A stretch of DNA of 64,000 nucleotides from Variovorax sp. MHTC-1. Lineage in GTDB: Bacteria > Pseudomonadota > Gammaproteobacteria > Burkholderiales > Burkholderiaceae_C. The stretch covers positions 310,001-374,000 of the forward strand of contig NZ_RWKI01000003.1 of NCBI RefSeq assembly GCF_003984645.1. Reading direction: 5' to 3'. This document shows positions 8,114 to 17,092 of the stretch, in pieces. The translations under genes were made by a program, and so were the position numbers. Positions within the stretch are counted from its first letter, which is position 1; the number at the start of each line of letters is the position of its first letter. The notes below the pieces were generated by a model. It saw nothing but the letters and a program-made list of their open reading frames with translations. It searched no databases and was not told where the DNA came from.

Positions 8114-8874
8114 GCGGCGCGACGGTCGCAGCGGCAGAGCCTGTCGAAGCCGGCAGCTCGCAGGCGGTGAAGGCGCAGCTCCGGTTGCGGGAAATGGTGC
8201 TGGCCGGCGAACTCCCGGGCGGCGCGCGCATCGCCGAGGTGGCGATCTCCGAACTGCTGGGCGTCTCGCGCACGCCGGTGCGCAGCGCGCTCATGCGGCT
8301 CGAACAGGAAGGCCTGCTCGAAGCCCTGCCCAACGGCGGCTATGCGGTGCGCACTTTTTCCGAGCGCGACGTGTCCGACGCCATCGAGCTGCGCGGCACG
8401 CTCGAAGGCCTGTCGGCGCGGCTCGCGGCCGAGCGCGGTGCGGCGCCGGTGGTGCTGCGCGAGGCGCGCGCCTGCCTGAAGCGCATCGATGAGCTGCTGC
8501 GCGAGCCCGCGCTCGACGATGCGGCCTTCTCGCGCTATGTGAGTTTCAACGAGCAGTTCCACCGGTTCCTGTCCGAGATGGCGGGCAGCCCGCTGATCGC
8601 GCAGCAGCTGGAGCGCGTGATCAACCTGCCTTTCGCTTCGCCCTCGGGCTTCGTGGTGGTGCAGGCCAATTCGCCGGCCGCGCGCGACATGCTGGTGATC
8701 GCGCAGGACCAGCACGGCCAGGTGCTGGATGCGATCGAGAACCGCGAAGGCTCGCGCGCCGAGGCGCTGATGCGCGAGCACAGCCGGCTCGCGCAGCGCA
8801 ACCTGCGCGAGGCGCTGCACGGCGCGCAGAACCATTCCTTGCCCGGTGTGCAATTGATTCGCCGCAGAGCCTGA
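8110..8874 (+). CDS. GntR-family FCD-domain transcriptional regulator, VanR-like
   Basis: A 254-residue regulator. A winged helix-turn-helix (about residues 15-80, with [19 protein letters not shown]) is followed by a helical FCD ligand-binding domain with [11 protein letters not shown] and a late Arg/His-containing segment ([11 protein letters not shown]). It is inserted between the oxygenase and reductase genes: its GTG start overlaps the vanA stop (GTGA) and its TGA overlaps the vanB ATG (TGATG). It probably senses the aromatic substrate and represses this operon through the ATGTATACAT dyad upstream of vanA. Confidence 0.8.
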   Translation: MSGATVAAAEPVEAGSSQAVKAQLRLREMVLAGELPGGARIAEVAISELLGVSRTPVRSALMRLEQEGLLEALPNGGYAVRTFSERDVSDAIELRGTLEGLSARLAAERGAAPVVLREARACLKRIDELLREPALDDAAFSRYVSFNEQFHRFLSEMAGSPLIAQQLERVINLPFASPSGFVVVQANSPAARDMLVIAQDQHGQVLDAIENREGSRAEALMREHSRLAQRNLREALHGAQNHSLPGVQLIRRRA

Positions 8875-9872
8875 TGAAAAGCGATACCCACTGGATGCCG
8901 GCGCGCATCACCGCCTTGCGCGACCTGACGCCGACCGTGCGCGAGTTCGAGATCACGCCCGAGTCGGGCATCGCGGCCACGCACGAGCCGGGCGCGCATT
9001 TGCAAGTCCAAGTGCTGGTCGGCACCGCGGGCGCCGGCCGGATGCAAACCCGCTCCTACTCCGTGATCGGCGCACCCGACGGCCGCGCCTGGCGCATCGC
9101 GGTCAAGCGCCTGGACGACGGCCGCGGCGGCTCGCTCGCGATGTGGCGGCTGGCGAACGGCGACCGCCTGCTGGTCGCCGAGCCGCAGAGCCACTTCGGC
9201 CTCGACACCACGGCGCCGGGCTATCTGCTGGTGGCCGGCGGCATCGGCATCACGCCCCTGGTCTTCATGGCGCAGCGCCTGGGTGGATTGGCCGAGCGCA
9301 ACGGCGTGCGCGTGCGGATGCTCTACGGCGCGCGCAGCGCGGACGAACTGGCCTACCTGCCCGCGCTGCAGGAAGCGTTGGGCCCCGACGTGCAGGCCCA
9401 CACCGGCAGCGCGCCGATCGACTTCGCCGCCGAGATCGCGGCCCTGCCGCCCGGCGGCCAGCTCTACACCTGCGGGCCGGTGCCGATGCTCGAAGCGGTC
9501 AAGCGCGCCTGGGCGGCGGCCGGCCGCGCGCCGGCCGACCTGCGCTTCGAGACCTTTGGCAGCAGCGGCCGGCTGGCGGCGCAGGCCTTCGAGGTGCGCA
9601 TTCCGCGCCACGACCTGGCGATCACCGTGCCGGCCGACGGCACCCTGCTCGAGGCGCTCGAAGCCGCCGGCGTGCAGACCCTCTGGGATTGCCGGCGCGG
9701 CGAATGCGGGCTGTGCGCGATGGATGTGCTCGCGGTCGAAGGCGAGATCGACCACCGCGACGTGTTCCTGAGCGAGCACGAGAAGGCCGAGGGCCGGCGC
9801 ATCTGCGCCTGCGTCTCGCGTGCGGTGGGCCGCATCACCATCGATTCCGCGTGGCGGCCCGACAGCTCATAG
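8874..9872 (+). CDS. vanB: Vanillate O-demethylase-type reductase (flavin and [2Fe-2S])
   Basis: A 332-residue electron-transfer partner of the Rieske oxygenase. It has a flavin-binding domain (RSYSVIG near residue 60), an NAD-binding domain (GGIGITPLVFMAQ near 120-132 and CGPVPMLEAV near 200) and a C-terminal plant-type ferredoxin domain with CRRGECGLC and a fourth Cys in ICACVSRA. This order matches phthalate-dioxygenase-reductase-type proteins. It takes electrons from NAD(P)H and passes them to the VanA-like subunit. Its ATG overlaps the regulator's stop codon. Confidence 0.85.
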   Translation: MKSDTHWMPARITALRDLTPTVREFEITPESGIAATHEPGAHLQVQVLVGTAGAGRMQTRSYSVIGAPDGRAWRIAVKRLDDGRGGSLAMWRLANGDRLLVAEPQSHFGLDTTAPGYLLVAGGIGITPLVFMAQRLGGLAERNGVRVRMLYGARSADELAYLPALQEALGPDVQAHTGSAPIDFAAEIAALPPGGQLYTCGPVPMLEAVKRAWAAAGRAPADLRFETFGSSGRLAAQAFEVRIPRHDLAITVPADGTLLEALEAAGVQTLWDCRRGECGLCAMDVLAVEGEIDHRDVFLSEHEKAEGRRICACVSRAVGRITIDSAWRPDSS

Positions 9873-10027
9873 GCCGGCCCCTCGCTTGCGCGATCATCGC
9901 GCGGCTCGTTTGCAGATCGCGCAGAAAGGCGCACTCTGCCCCGGGCGCTAGGTGTTTGCCTCGGCGCGAGCCCGGTTTCGTTTGTTCACAATAACCCCGT
10001 TCTGCATCCATCGAAATAGGAGACTCC

Positions 10028-11200
10028 ATGCAACGTCGCCAACTCATCCAGGCCGCGAGCCTCGCGGCCGTCGCGCTGGCCATGCCGCTGGCCCAGGCGC
10101 AGGGCAACGCCTTCAAGATCGGCCTGGTGCTTCCGATGACCGGCCAGCAGGCCACCACCGGCCGCCAGATCGAGGCCGCGGCCCGGCTCTACATGGCGCA
10201 GAACGGCGATACCGTGGCGGGCAAGAAGATCGAGCTCATCGTCAAGGACGACACCAGCCTGCCCGACGTGACCAAGCGCCTCGCGCAGGAGCTGGTGGTG
10301 AACGACAAGGTCGATGTGCTGGCCGGCTTCGGCATCACGCCATCGGCCATGGCGACCGCGCCGATCGCTACGCAGTCGAAGACCCCGATGGTGGTGATGG
10401 CTGCGGCCACCTCGAGCATCACCGAGGCCTCGCCCTACATCGTGCGCACCAGCTTCACGCTGCCGCAGGTCTCGGTTGCGATGGGCGACTGGGCGCCGAA
10501 GAACGGCATCAAGTCGGTCGTCACGCTGGTCACCGACTACGGCCCGGGCAACGATGCCGAGAAGTACTTCAAGGAGCGCTTCCAGCTCAATGGCGGCAAG
10601 GTGCTCGATTCGCTGCGCGTGCCGCTGCGCAACCCCGACTTCGCGCCCTTCCTGCAGAAGGTGCGCGACGCCAAGCCGGATGCGCTGTTCGTCTTCGTGC
10701 CCTCGGGCGCCGGCGCGGCCGTGATGAAGCAGTTCATCGAGCGCGGCATGGACAAGGCCGGCATCAAGATGATCGCCACCGGCGACGTGACCGACGACGA
10801 CCAGCTCAACGACATGGGCGACGGCGCGCTGGGCGTGGTCACCACGCACCACTACTCGGCCGCGCATCCGTCGGCGCTCAACAAGAAGTTCGTCGAGGCC
10901 TTCCAGAAGGCCAACAAGAACATGCGCCCCAACTTCATGGCGATGGGCGGCTACGACGGCATGCACGTGATCTACGAAGCGCTCAAGACCACCAAGGGGC
11001 AGGGCGGCGGCGACGCGCTGCTGGCTGCGATGAAGGGCCAGAACTTCGAGAGCCCGCGCGGCCCGGTGCTGATCGACCCGCAGACGCGCGACATCGTGCA
11101 GGACGTGTACCTGCGCAAGGTCGAGAAGAAGGACGGGCAGCTCTACAACGTGGAGTTCGACGCGATCAAGGCAGTCAAAGACCCGGGCAAGGCCAAATAA
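10028..11200 (+). CDS. ABC transporter substrate-binding protein, branched-chain amino acid/aromatic type
   Basis: A 390-residue periplasmic binding protein of the LivK type. Residues 1-25 are a signal peptide (MQRRQLIQAASLAAVALAM, cleaved near AQA). The mature part has the type-I two-lobe fold (KIGLVLPMTGQQATTG near the start, VTLVTDYGPGND in the middle). AGGAG stands just upstream of the start. It heads a five-gene importer. Because it follows the vanAB-like genes, it may bind an aromatic acid rather than an amino acid. The repeat at 11206 separates it from the permease genes. Confidence 0.85.
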   Translation: MQRRQLIQAASLAAVALAMPLAQAQGNAFKIGLVLPMTGQQATTGRQIEAAARLYMAQNGDTVAGKKIELIVKDDTSLPDVTKRLAQELVVNDKVDVLAGFGITPSAMATAPIATQSKTPMVVMAAATSSITEASPYIVRTSFTLPQVSVAMGDWAPKNGIKSVVTLVTDYGPGNDAEKYFKERFQLNGGKVLDSLRVPLRNPDFAPFLQKVRDAKPDALFVFVPSGAGAAVMKQFIERGMDKAGIKMIATGDVTDDDQLNDMGDGALGVVTTHHYSAAHPSALNKKFVEAFQKANKNMRPNFMAMGGYDGMHVIYEALKTTKGQGGGDALLAAMKGQNFESPRGPVLIDPQTRDIVQDVYLRKVEKKDGQLYNVEFDAIKAVKDPGKAK

Positions 11201-11205
11201 TTAGC

Positions 11206-11293
11206 TCACCCCCAGGCTTCGCGCACTTCGTGTCGCTGCGCCAACCCCCTCGCCGGGGGCAACACCAGCGGCCCGGCAAAGCCGGTTCCGCGG
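11206..11293 (+). repeat. Dispersed GC-rich intergenic repeat, copy B (inverted relative to A)
   Basis: It begins with TCACCCCCAGGCT six bases after the binding-protein stop and ends with CCGGTTCCGCGG. It is the near-identical reverse complement of 5650-5735. Its CCCCC/GGGGG hairpin sits between the binding-protein and permease genes, where such elements can stabilise upstream mRNA or dampen read-through. That role is inferred. Confidence 0.8.
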
Positions 11294-11331
11294 TGTTCCT
11301 GGAATAGAGCCATAGAGCCCCTCACCCAAGC

Positions 11332-12204
11332 ATGCTCACCATCCTCTTCGACGGCATCGCCTACGGCATGCTGCTGTTCGTGCTCGCGGTCGGCCTGGCC
11401 GTGACGTTGGGCCTGATGAACTTCATCAACCTCGCGCATGGCGCCTTCGCGATGGCCGGCGGCTATCTCACGGTGTTCGCGATGCAGAAGCTGGGCCTGC
11501 CTTTCCTGGCCTGCCTGCCGCTCGCCTTCATCGTGGTCGCGCTGGCCGGCGCGCTGCTCGAACGCACGCTCTACAGGCCGATGTACGGCAAGCCGCACCT
11601 GGACCAGGTGCTGTTCTCGATCGGCCTCGCCTTCATGGCGGTCGCCGCCATCGACTACTTCGTCGGCTCCTCGCAGCAGAACATCCATCTGCCCGAGTGG
11701 CTGCGCGGTCGCACCGAGGTCGGCGAGGATCCCTGGGTGCTGGGCATGGGCCACTACCGGCTCTTCATCATCGCGGTATGCGCGGTGCTCACGGTGGTGC
11801 TGCAGCTCATCCTGTCGAAGACGCGCTTCGGCAGCCGGCTGCGCGCTGCGGTGGACGATCCGCGCGTGGCGGCCGGGCTGGGCATCAACGTCAACGTGGT
11901 GTTCCTCCTGACCTTCGCGGTCGGCTCGGGGCTGGCGGGGCTGGGCGGCGCGCTCGGCGCCGAGATCCTCGGCATGGACCCGACCTTCCCGCTCAAGTAC
12001 ATGATCTATTTCCTGATCGTGGTCTCGGTCGGCGGCACCTCGTCGATCACCGGCCCCTTGCTGGCCGCGCTGCTGCTCGGCATTGCCGACGTGGCGGGCA
12101 AGTACTTCATTCCGAAAATGGGCGCCTTCACGGTCTACCTGCTGATGATCCTCATCCTGATGTGGCGGCCGCAGGGCCTGTTCACGCGCAGGGGAGGGAA
12201 GTGA
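11332..12204 (+). CDS. Branched-chain-type ABC transporter permease, LivH family
   Basis: A 290-residue integral membrane protein with about eight hydrophobic segments. It has the LivH signature GLMNFINLAHGAF near residue 25-37 and GLGGALGAEI in the second half. It forms the channel heterodimer with the next gene product. Its TGA overlaps the next ATG by one base (TGATG). Confidence 0.88.
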   Translation: MLTILFDGIAYGMLLFVLAVGLAVTLGLMNFINLAHGAFAMAGGYLTVFAMQKLGLPFLACLPLAFIVVALAGALLERTLYRPMYGKPHLDQVLFSIGLAFMAVAAIDYFVGSSQQNIHLPEWLRGRTEVGEDPWVLGMGHYRLFIIAVCAVLTVVLQLILSKTRFGSRLRAAVDDPRVAAGLGINVNVVFLLTFAVGSGLAGLGGALGAEILGMDPTFPLKYMIYFLIVVSVGGTSSITGPLLAALLLGIADVAGKYFIPKMGAFTVYLLMILILMWRPQGLFTRRGGK

Positions 12205-13175
12205 TGGATTTCCAGAAATCCCTCCTGCACAAGACGCGCTGGCGGCCGTGGGAGTTCGCGGCTTGGGGCCTGGCCTTCCTGCTGCCGGGATTCTTTCCCT
12301 CGCATGCGCTCTTGATCAACGAGATCGCGATCGTCGCGCTGTTCGCGATGTCGCTCGACCTGATCCTCGGCTACACCGGCATCGTGTCGCTGGGTCATGC
12401 GGCCTTCTTCGGCTTCGGCGCCTACACGGCCGCGCTGTTCGCCAAGCTGGTGATGCCCGATCCGACCGCGGGCCTGGTGGTCGCGGTGCTGCTTTGCGCG
12501 GTGCTGGGCGCGCTGGCGAGCATCACGATCCTGCGCGGCAGCGATCTCACGCGGCTCATGGTCACGCTCGGCACGGCGCTGCTCCTGCTCGAGCTCGCCA
12601 ACAAGCTCGACTGGCTGACCGGCGGCGCCGACGGTCTGCAGGGCGTGGTGATGGGGCCGGTGCTGGGCCTGTTCGAGTTCGATCTGTACGGCCGCACGGC
12701 CGCCTGGTATTCGCTGGCCGTGATGCTCGTCCTCTTCCTGCTGATGCGGCGAATCGTGCACTCGCCCTTCGGCGCCACGCTGAAGGCCATTCGCGACAAC
12801 CGGCTGCGGGCAATGGCAATCGGCATCCCGGTCATCTCGCGCATCGCGGTGATCTACACCGTGGCCGCCGCGGTCGCCGGCGCCTCGGGGGCGCTGCTGG
12901 CGCAGACCACCGGCTTCGCCTCGCTCGACGTGCTGGCCTTCGACCGCTCGGCCGATGTGCTCTTGATGCTGGTGATCGGCGGCGTCGGCTGGCTCTACGG
13001 CGGCGTGGCGGGCGCGATCGTGTTCAAGCTGCTGCAGAACTGGCTTTCCGCGGTGACGCCGCAGTACTGGATGTTCTGGATCGGCCTGCTCCTGGTGCTC
13101 CTGGTGCTGGTGGGGCGCGACCGGCTGCTGAAGCCGTGGACCTGGTTCGGCGTGCGCCGGAGCGCCAAGCCATGA
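12204..13175 (+). CDS. Branched-chain-type ABC transporter permease, LivM family
   Basis: A 323-residue membrane protein with about nine hydrophobic segments. The LivM signature LGYTGIVSLGHAAFFGFGAY is near residues 55-74, and GGVGWLYGGVAGA lies near the C-terminus. The start overlaps the livH-type stop and its own stop overlaps the next ATG (ATGA), so the four transporter genes are tightly coupled. Confidence 0.88.
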   Translation: MDFQKSLLHKTRWRPWEFAAWGLAFLLPGFFPSHALLINEIAIVALFAMSLDLILGYTGIVSLGHAAFFGFGAYTAALFAKLVMPDPTAGLVVAVLLCAVLGALASITILRGSDLTRLMVTLGTALLLLELANKLDWLTGGADGLQGVVMGPVLGLFEFDLYGRTAAWYSLAVMLVLFLLMRRIVHSPFGATLKAIRDNRLRAMAIGIPVISRIAVIYTVAAAVAGASGALLAQTTGFASLDVLAFDRSADVLLMLVIGGVGWLYGGVAGAIVFKLLQNWLSAVTPQYWMFWIGLLLVLLVLVGRDRLLKPWTWFGVRRSAKP

Positions 13176-13930
13176 ACGACATCGTCCTCTCTGCCACCGG
13201 CCTCGTGATGCGCTTCGGCGGCATCACGGCGACCGACAACGTCACGCTCAACCTGAAGCGCGGCGCGCGCCACGCGCTGATCGGCCCCAACGGTGCCGGC
13301 AAGACCACGCTGATCAACCTCCTGACGGGCGTGCTCACGCCGACGGCGGGCCGCATCGTGCTGGAGGGCGAAGACATCACGCGCCTCGCGCCGCACCGCC
13401 GCGTCGCGCGCGGCATGGTGCGCACCTTCCAGATCAACCAGCTCTTCGATTCGATGACGCCGCTGGAGACGCTGGCGCTCGTGATCTCGCAGCAGGCTGG
13501 GCTGGCCGCGCAGTGGTGGCGGCCGCTGGGCTCGACGTCCAGGGTGACGGAACGCGCTGCGCAACTGCTCGAGCAATTTCATCTCGCCGATGTCGCGCAG
13601 CAGCAGACGCGGCAGCTCGCCTACGGCAAGCGACGCCTGCTCGAGATCGCGATCGCGCTGGCCTGCGAGCCGCGCGTGCTGTTGCTCGACGAGCCGGTGG
13701 CCGGCGTGCCGGCCGGCGAGCGCGAGGAGCTGCTGCAGACCGTGGCGGCCCTGCCGGCCGACGTGTCGGTGCTGCTCATCGAGCACGACATGGACCTGGT
13801 GTTCAGCTTCGCCGACCGCATGACGGTGCTGGTCAACGGCGCCTTGCTGACGGAGGGCGACCCCGACACGATCGCGAACGATCCGAAGGTGAAAGAGGTG
13901 TACCTCGGCCAAGGAGCCGTGCATGTCTGA
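13172..13930 (+). CDS. Branched-chain-type ABC transporter ATPase, LivG family
   Basis: A 252-residue ATPase. Walker A is GPNGAGKT near residues 41-48, Walker B is VLLLDEPVAG near 165, and the H-loop is IEHDMD. The LivG-typical segment RTFQINQLF is present. The usual ABC signature LSGG is replaced by QLAYGKRRLLEIA, which is common in LivG proteins. The gene overlaps its neighbours at both ends. Confidence 0.88.
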   Translation: MNDIVLSATGLVMRFGGITATDNVTLNLKRGARHALIGPNGAGKTTLINLLTGVLTPTAGRIVLEGEDITRLAPHRRVARGMVRTFQINQLFDSMTPLETLALVISQQAGLAAQWWRPLGSTSRVTERAAQLLEQFHLADVAQQQTRQLAYGKRRLLEIAIALACEPRVLLLDEPVAGVPAGEREELLQTVAALPADVSVLLIEHDMDLVFSFADRMTVLVNGALLTEGDPDTIANDPKVKEVYLGQGAVHV

Positions 13931-14627
13931 ACTTCTTCGCATCGAGAAGCTCAGCGCCGGCTACGGCGAGGCCGTGGTGCTGCACGACATCGCACTCACC
14001 CTCGGCGAAGGTCAGACCCTGGCGCTGCTGGGCCGCAACGGCACCGGCAAGACCACGCTGATCAACACGCTGGCCGGCGCGACGCGCCAGCATGGCGGCA
14101 GCATCGCGCTCGGCGGCGTGGCGCTGCACAAGCTTTCGCCGCACCAGCGCGCCGCGGCCGGCATCGGCTGGGTGCCGCAGGAGCGCAACATCTTCAAGTC
14201 GCTCACGGTGCACGAGAACCTGACGGCAGTGGAGCGGCCCGGCAAATGGAATCCGCAGCGCGTCTACGAGATGTTCCCGCGCCTGGCCGAGCGCAAAGGC
14301 AACCTCGGCACGCAGCTGTCGGGCGGCGAACAGCAGATGCTGGCGGTGGGGCGCGCGCTGGTGGTCAACCCGCGGCTGCTGCTGCTCGACGAGCCGCTGG
14401 AAGGCCTGGCGCCGATCATCGTCGAGGAGCTGCTGCGCGCGATCCGCCGCCTCACGCAGGACGAAGGGCTCGCAGCGATCATCGTCGAGCAGCATCCGCA
14501 GGCGATCCTCTCGATCTCCGACGATGCGGTGGTGCTCGACCATGGCACAGTGGTGCATGCCGATCGCGCGGCCGCGCTGCGCGCGCAGCCCGAGGTGTTG
14601 GAGCGGCTGCTCGGCGTCGCGCGCTGA
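13923..14627 (+). CDS. Branched-chain-type ABC transporter ATPase, LivF family
   Basis: A 234-residue ATPase with Walker A GRNGTGKT near residues 37-44, signature LSGGEQQMLAVGRAL, Walker B LLLLDEPLEGLAP and H-loop VEQHPQ. It overlaps the LivG-type gene by eight bases and closes the importer operon. Together with the binding protein and two permeases, this is a complete transporter. Confidence 0.88.
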   Translation: MSELLRIEKLSAGYGEAVVLHDIALTLGEGQTLALLGRNGTGKTTLINTLAGATRQHGGSIALGGVALHKLSPHQRAAAGIGWVPQERNIFKSLTVHENLTAVERPGKWNPQRVYEMFPRLAERKGNLGTQLSGGEQQMLAVGRALVVNPRLLLLDEPLEGLAPIIVEELLRAIRRLTQDEGLAAIIVEQHPQAILSISDDAVVLDHGTVVHADRAAALRAQPEVLERLLGVAR

Positions 14628-14694
14628 GCGGACTTCACATGCGGGTCACGAAGACAACACTGGAGGCTTAGCGGCGCGCTCCCACCGGGAGCCG

Positions 14695-14779
14695 CCGCGG
14701 ATCCGGCTTCGCCGGGCCGCAGGGCGGCGCCCCCTGAAAGGGGGTGGAGGCTACGCGAAGCGAGCAAGCCTGGGGGAGA
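14695..14779 (-). repeat. Dispersed GC-rich intergenic repeat, copy C (diverged)
   Basis: It lies between convergent genes and follows the same plan as copy A: CCGCGGATCCGG, GCCGGGCCGC, a CCCCCTGAAAGGGGG hairpin, then AGCCTGGGGGAGAG. A further CTCCC/GGGAG hairpin stands just before it (about 14679-14692). It may serve as a terminator for one or both flanking genes. Confidence 0.7.
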
Positions 14780-14780
14780 G

Positions 14781-15401
14781 TCAATACCCGATAGTGAAGC
14801 GCCGGCGCGAGTGCGCCGGCTTTTCGATCTCGTCGGCCATCGCGATCGCGTAGTCCTCCATCGAGATCCGGCTCTTGCCGTTGGCATCGGCCAGCAGCTG
14901 GTCGGCGCCGACCCGGTAGGCGCCGGTGCGCTCGCCGGGCTCGAAGAGCGCGGAGGGCGAGATGAAGGTCCAGTCAAGCTCCTTCTCGGCGCGCAGCGTT
15001 TCGAGGAACGCGCGGCCGGCCAGTGCTTCCGTCTTGTAGGCAGCGGGGAATTCGGGCGTGTCGACCAGGGCCTTCCCCGGCGCGACCTCGAGGCTGCCGG
15101 CGCCACCGACCACCAGCAGGCGCGGCACGCCGGCCTTCTTCGCGGCGGCGATGGCCGTGGCGGCGTCGATGCCGCCTGCGAAGTGGGTCGAGCTGATCAC
15201 GGCGTCATGGCCGCGCAGCAGCGGCACGAGCGCGTCCAGCTGCGTGGCGTCGACCTGCTGGAGGGTGAGGCCGGGCTTGGCTTCGGCCTTCGCGGTGTTG
15301 CGCGCGATGCCGGTCACGGTGCAGCCGCGCTGCAGCAGTTCGGTGGCGATGCGCGAGCCGGCGCGGCCGGTGATGCCGAGGATCGCGATGTTTTTGCTCA
15401 T
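14781..15401 (-). CDS. NAD(P)-binding atypical SDR (NmrA/YwnB-like)
   Basis: A 206-residue Rossmann protein. The dinucleotide motif GITGRAGSR is near residues 8-16. Later segments VISSTHFAGG, LVVGGAGSL and WTFISPSALFEPGER match small NAD(P)H-binding reductase-like proteins. A classic YxxxK SDR triad is not obvious, although YKTEAL occurs at the expected place. AGGAG precedes the ATG. It is downstream of the DsbA-like gene on the same strand. The substrate is unknown. Confidence 0.75.
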   Translation of the reverse strand: MSKNIAILGITGRAGSRIATELLQRGCTVTGIARNTAKAEAKPGLTLQQVDATQLDALVPLLRGHDAVISSTHFAGGIDAATAIAAAKKAGVPRLLVVGGAGSLEVAPGKALVDTPEFPAAYKTEALAGRAFLETLRAEKELDWTFISPSALFEPGERTGAYRVGADQLLADANGKSRISMEDYAIAMADEIEKPAHSRRRFTIGY

Positions 15402-15444
15402 GAGAGGACTCCTGGTTGAACGAAAAAAGAAAAAAGTAGGACGC

Positions 15445-16101
15445 TCAGGCGGCTTGCTGCGCCATCTGCATCAGCAGCTGCTGCTGCCAGGCCTCGGGCC
15501 GGCCCAGCCACGCGCCGGCTTCAATGCGTTCGAGGCGGCCGTCGCCGCGCGCCAGCGCGAAGGTCGGAAAGCCGCCGCCGCCAACGCGTGCCAACAGCGC
15601 ACGGCTGTCGGCGATGTGTTGCCGGGTGGCTTCGCCCGCCTGCTGTGCGAACAGGGCAGCGAACGCGTCGCCGTCGAGCCCGATGTCGATCGCGAGTTCA
15701 TGCAGCACCGCCGTGTCGGCGATGCGGCGCCCCTCGACGTAGTGGGCGCGTTGCAGGCGCTGGAGCAGATCGAGCCCGCGGCCGCCGAGCGCTTCGGCCG
15801 CGAGGATCGCGGTGGTCGGCGGTTCGGAATCCATCGCTGCAGTGGTGTCGCGCAGCAGGCCTTCGAAGTAGGCCTCGCCGAAGGGCTGGCCCGTGAGCTG
15901 CGCGATGCGCCGGTCGTGCGGCATCACGTAGTCGCGCCACTGGGGCGTGATCGGCCGGCGGTTGGCTCCGGTCATCATGCCGCCGCCGTGCAGCGCGATC
16001 GCGAGACCCGGCACCGTGCGTGCCGCCTGGACCAGCGGCGCGGCCGCGTAGCACCAGCCGCACAGCGGGTCGAACACGTAGTGCAGGACAGGGCCATTCA
16101 T
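15445..16101 (-). CDS. DsbA-family (FrnE-like) cytoplasmic oxidoreductase
   Basis: A 218-residue thioredoxin-fold protein with the active-site motif CGWC at residues 14-17, a helical insertion and a cis-Pro segment GGGFPTFAL near residue 180. No signal peptide is seen, so it is probably a cytoplasmic disulfide or glutathione-dependent oxidoreductase. The start ATG at 16101 overlaps the TGA of the upstream MBL-fold gene (ATGA), which decides the start although the frame is open further upstream. Confidence 0.8.
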   Translation of the reverse strand: MNGPVLHYVFDPLCGWCYAAAPLVQAARTVPGLAIALHGGGMMTGANRRPITPQWRDYVMPHDRRIAQLTGQPFGEAYFEGLLRDTTAAMDSEPPTTAILAAEALGGRGLDLLQRLQRAHYVEGRRIADTAVLHELAIDIGLDGDAFAALFAQQAGEATRQHIADSRALLARVGGGGFPTFALARGDGRLERIEAGAWLGRPEAWQQQLLMQMAQQAA

Positions 16102-16988
16102 TGCGCCGGCCACTTCATTTCGCCCTTGATCACCTTGGCGCTCAGCTCGAGCGAGGACAGCTGGCCCAGGCTCGGGTAGTGCTTCTTCATGGCGGCGATG
16201 AGCTCTGCCGAGTCCTTGGCCTTCGCGGCTTCGCGCTCGAAGCTCTCGAGGTAGCCGGCGGTGAACTTCACGGCCTGCAGCCCCTTCGGCGCCTGGCCCA
16301 GGTAGTGGCCCGGCACCACGGTCGCTGGCTTCAGCGCAGCGATGCTGTCGAGCGTCTTGCGCCAGGCCTCGCGCGAGGCCGGCGTCTGCGTGTCGGCCAT
16401 CCACACATGGGTGTTGTTGAACACAGGCACGCCGCCGGCCACGGTCTTGAGCGAAGGAATCCAAACATAGCTGCGCGCCGGGGTCGCACCCTGGAGGCCC
16501 TTCACTTCGAGCTTGCGGCCTTCGAGCAGGATGGTGTCGCCCTCCAGCGGCTCGGGCAGCACCAGCGCCTTGGGCGCGTTGTCCTTGAGGATCGGCGTCC
16601 AGTAGGCGAGCTTGCCGTCCATCGAGGCCTTGATGGCCGCCACCGTTTGCGGCGTGGCCACGATCTTCGCGTCGGGGAAGGCGGCCTTGATCACGTCGAG
16701 GCCGAAGTAGAAGTCGGGGTCGCTGTGGCTGATGTAGACGGTGCTGAGCTTCTTGCCGCCGGCCTTGATCTTCTGCACCAGGGCTTCGGCGTCGTTGCGC
16801 TGGAACTGCGCGTCGATCAGCACGGCCTCGTTGCGGCCGCTCACGATTTCCGAGGAGACCGGGAAGATGGCCTTGTCGCCCGGGTTGTAGACCTCGAGCT
16901 GCAGGGCAGCTTCGGCGGCCAAGGCCGGCAGGGCATGGACGGCTGCGAGCGAGGCGATGCCTGCGGCGAGGAGTGTTCTGCGAATCAT
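16098..16988 (-). CDS. Exported MBL-fold hydrolase-like protein with altered metal motif
   Basis: A 296-residue protein with a signal peptide (residues 1-24, ending ALAA). It has the metallo-beta-lactamase fold: VLIDAQF near residue 57, ISHSDPDFYFG at 86-96, NNTHVWMAD and VVPGHYLG. The usual HxHxDH is here His88-Ser-Asp90-Pro-Asp92-Phe93, so two of the canonical histidines are replaced while later His residues remain. It could bind metal differently or be inactive. It is the first gene of a three-gene redox cluster and is divergent from a LysR regulator. Confidence 0.72.
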   Translation of the reverse strand: MIRRTLLAAGIASLAAVHALPALAAEAALQLEVYNPGDKAIFPVSSEIVSGRNEAVLIDAQFQRNDAEALVQKIKAGGKKLSTVYISHSDPDFYFGLDVIKAAFPDAKIVATPQTVAAIKASMDGKLAYWTPILKDNAPKALVLPEPLEGDTILLEGRKLEVKGLQGATPARSYVWIPSLKTVAGGVPVFNNTHVWMADTQTPASREAWRKTLDSIAALKPATVVPGHYLGQAPKGLQAVKFTAGYLESFEREAAKAKDSAELIAAMKKHYPSLGQLSSLELSAKVIKGEMKWPAQ

Positions 16989-17092
16989 GTGGAAAGCGCC
17001 TGATGGGTTGGAATGGAGCGAATCTTATGTTTCTCCATCCGATCGAAAAACCGCCTACGATGCAAAGGTTTGTTGCTTAAATCGATCAGATC

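Noticed and set aside
11332..14627. Missing ABC signature in the LivG-type ATPase as a sign of inactivation
   Set aside because: LivG proteins commonly have LAYGxQRxLEIA-like signatures, so QLAYGKRRLLEIA is normal.
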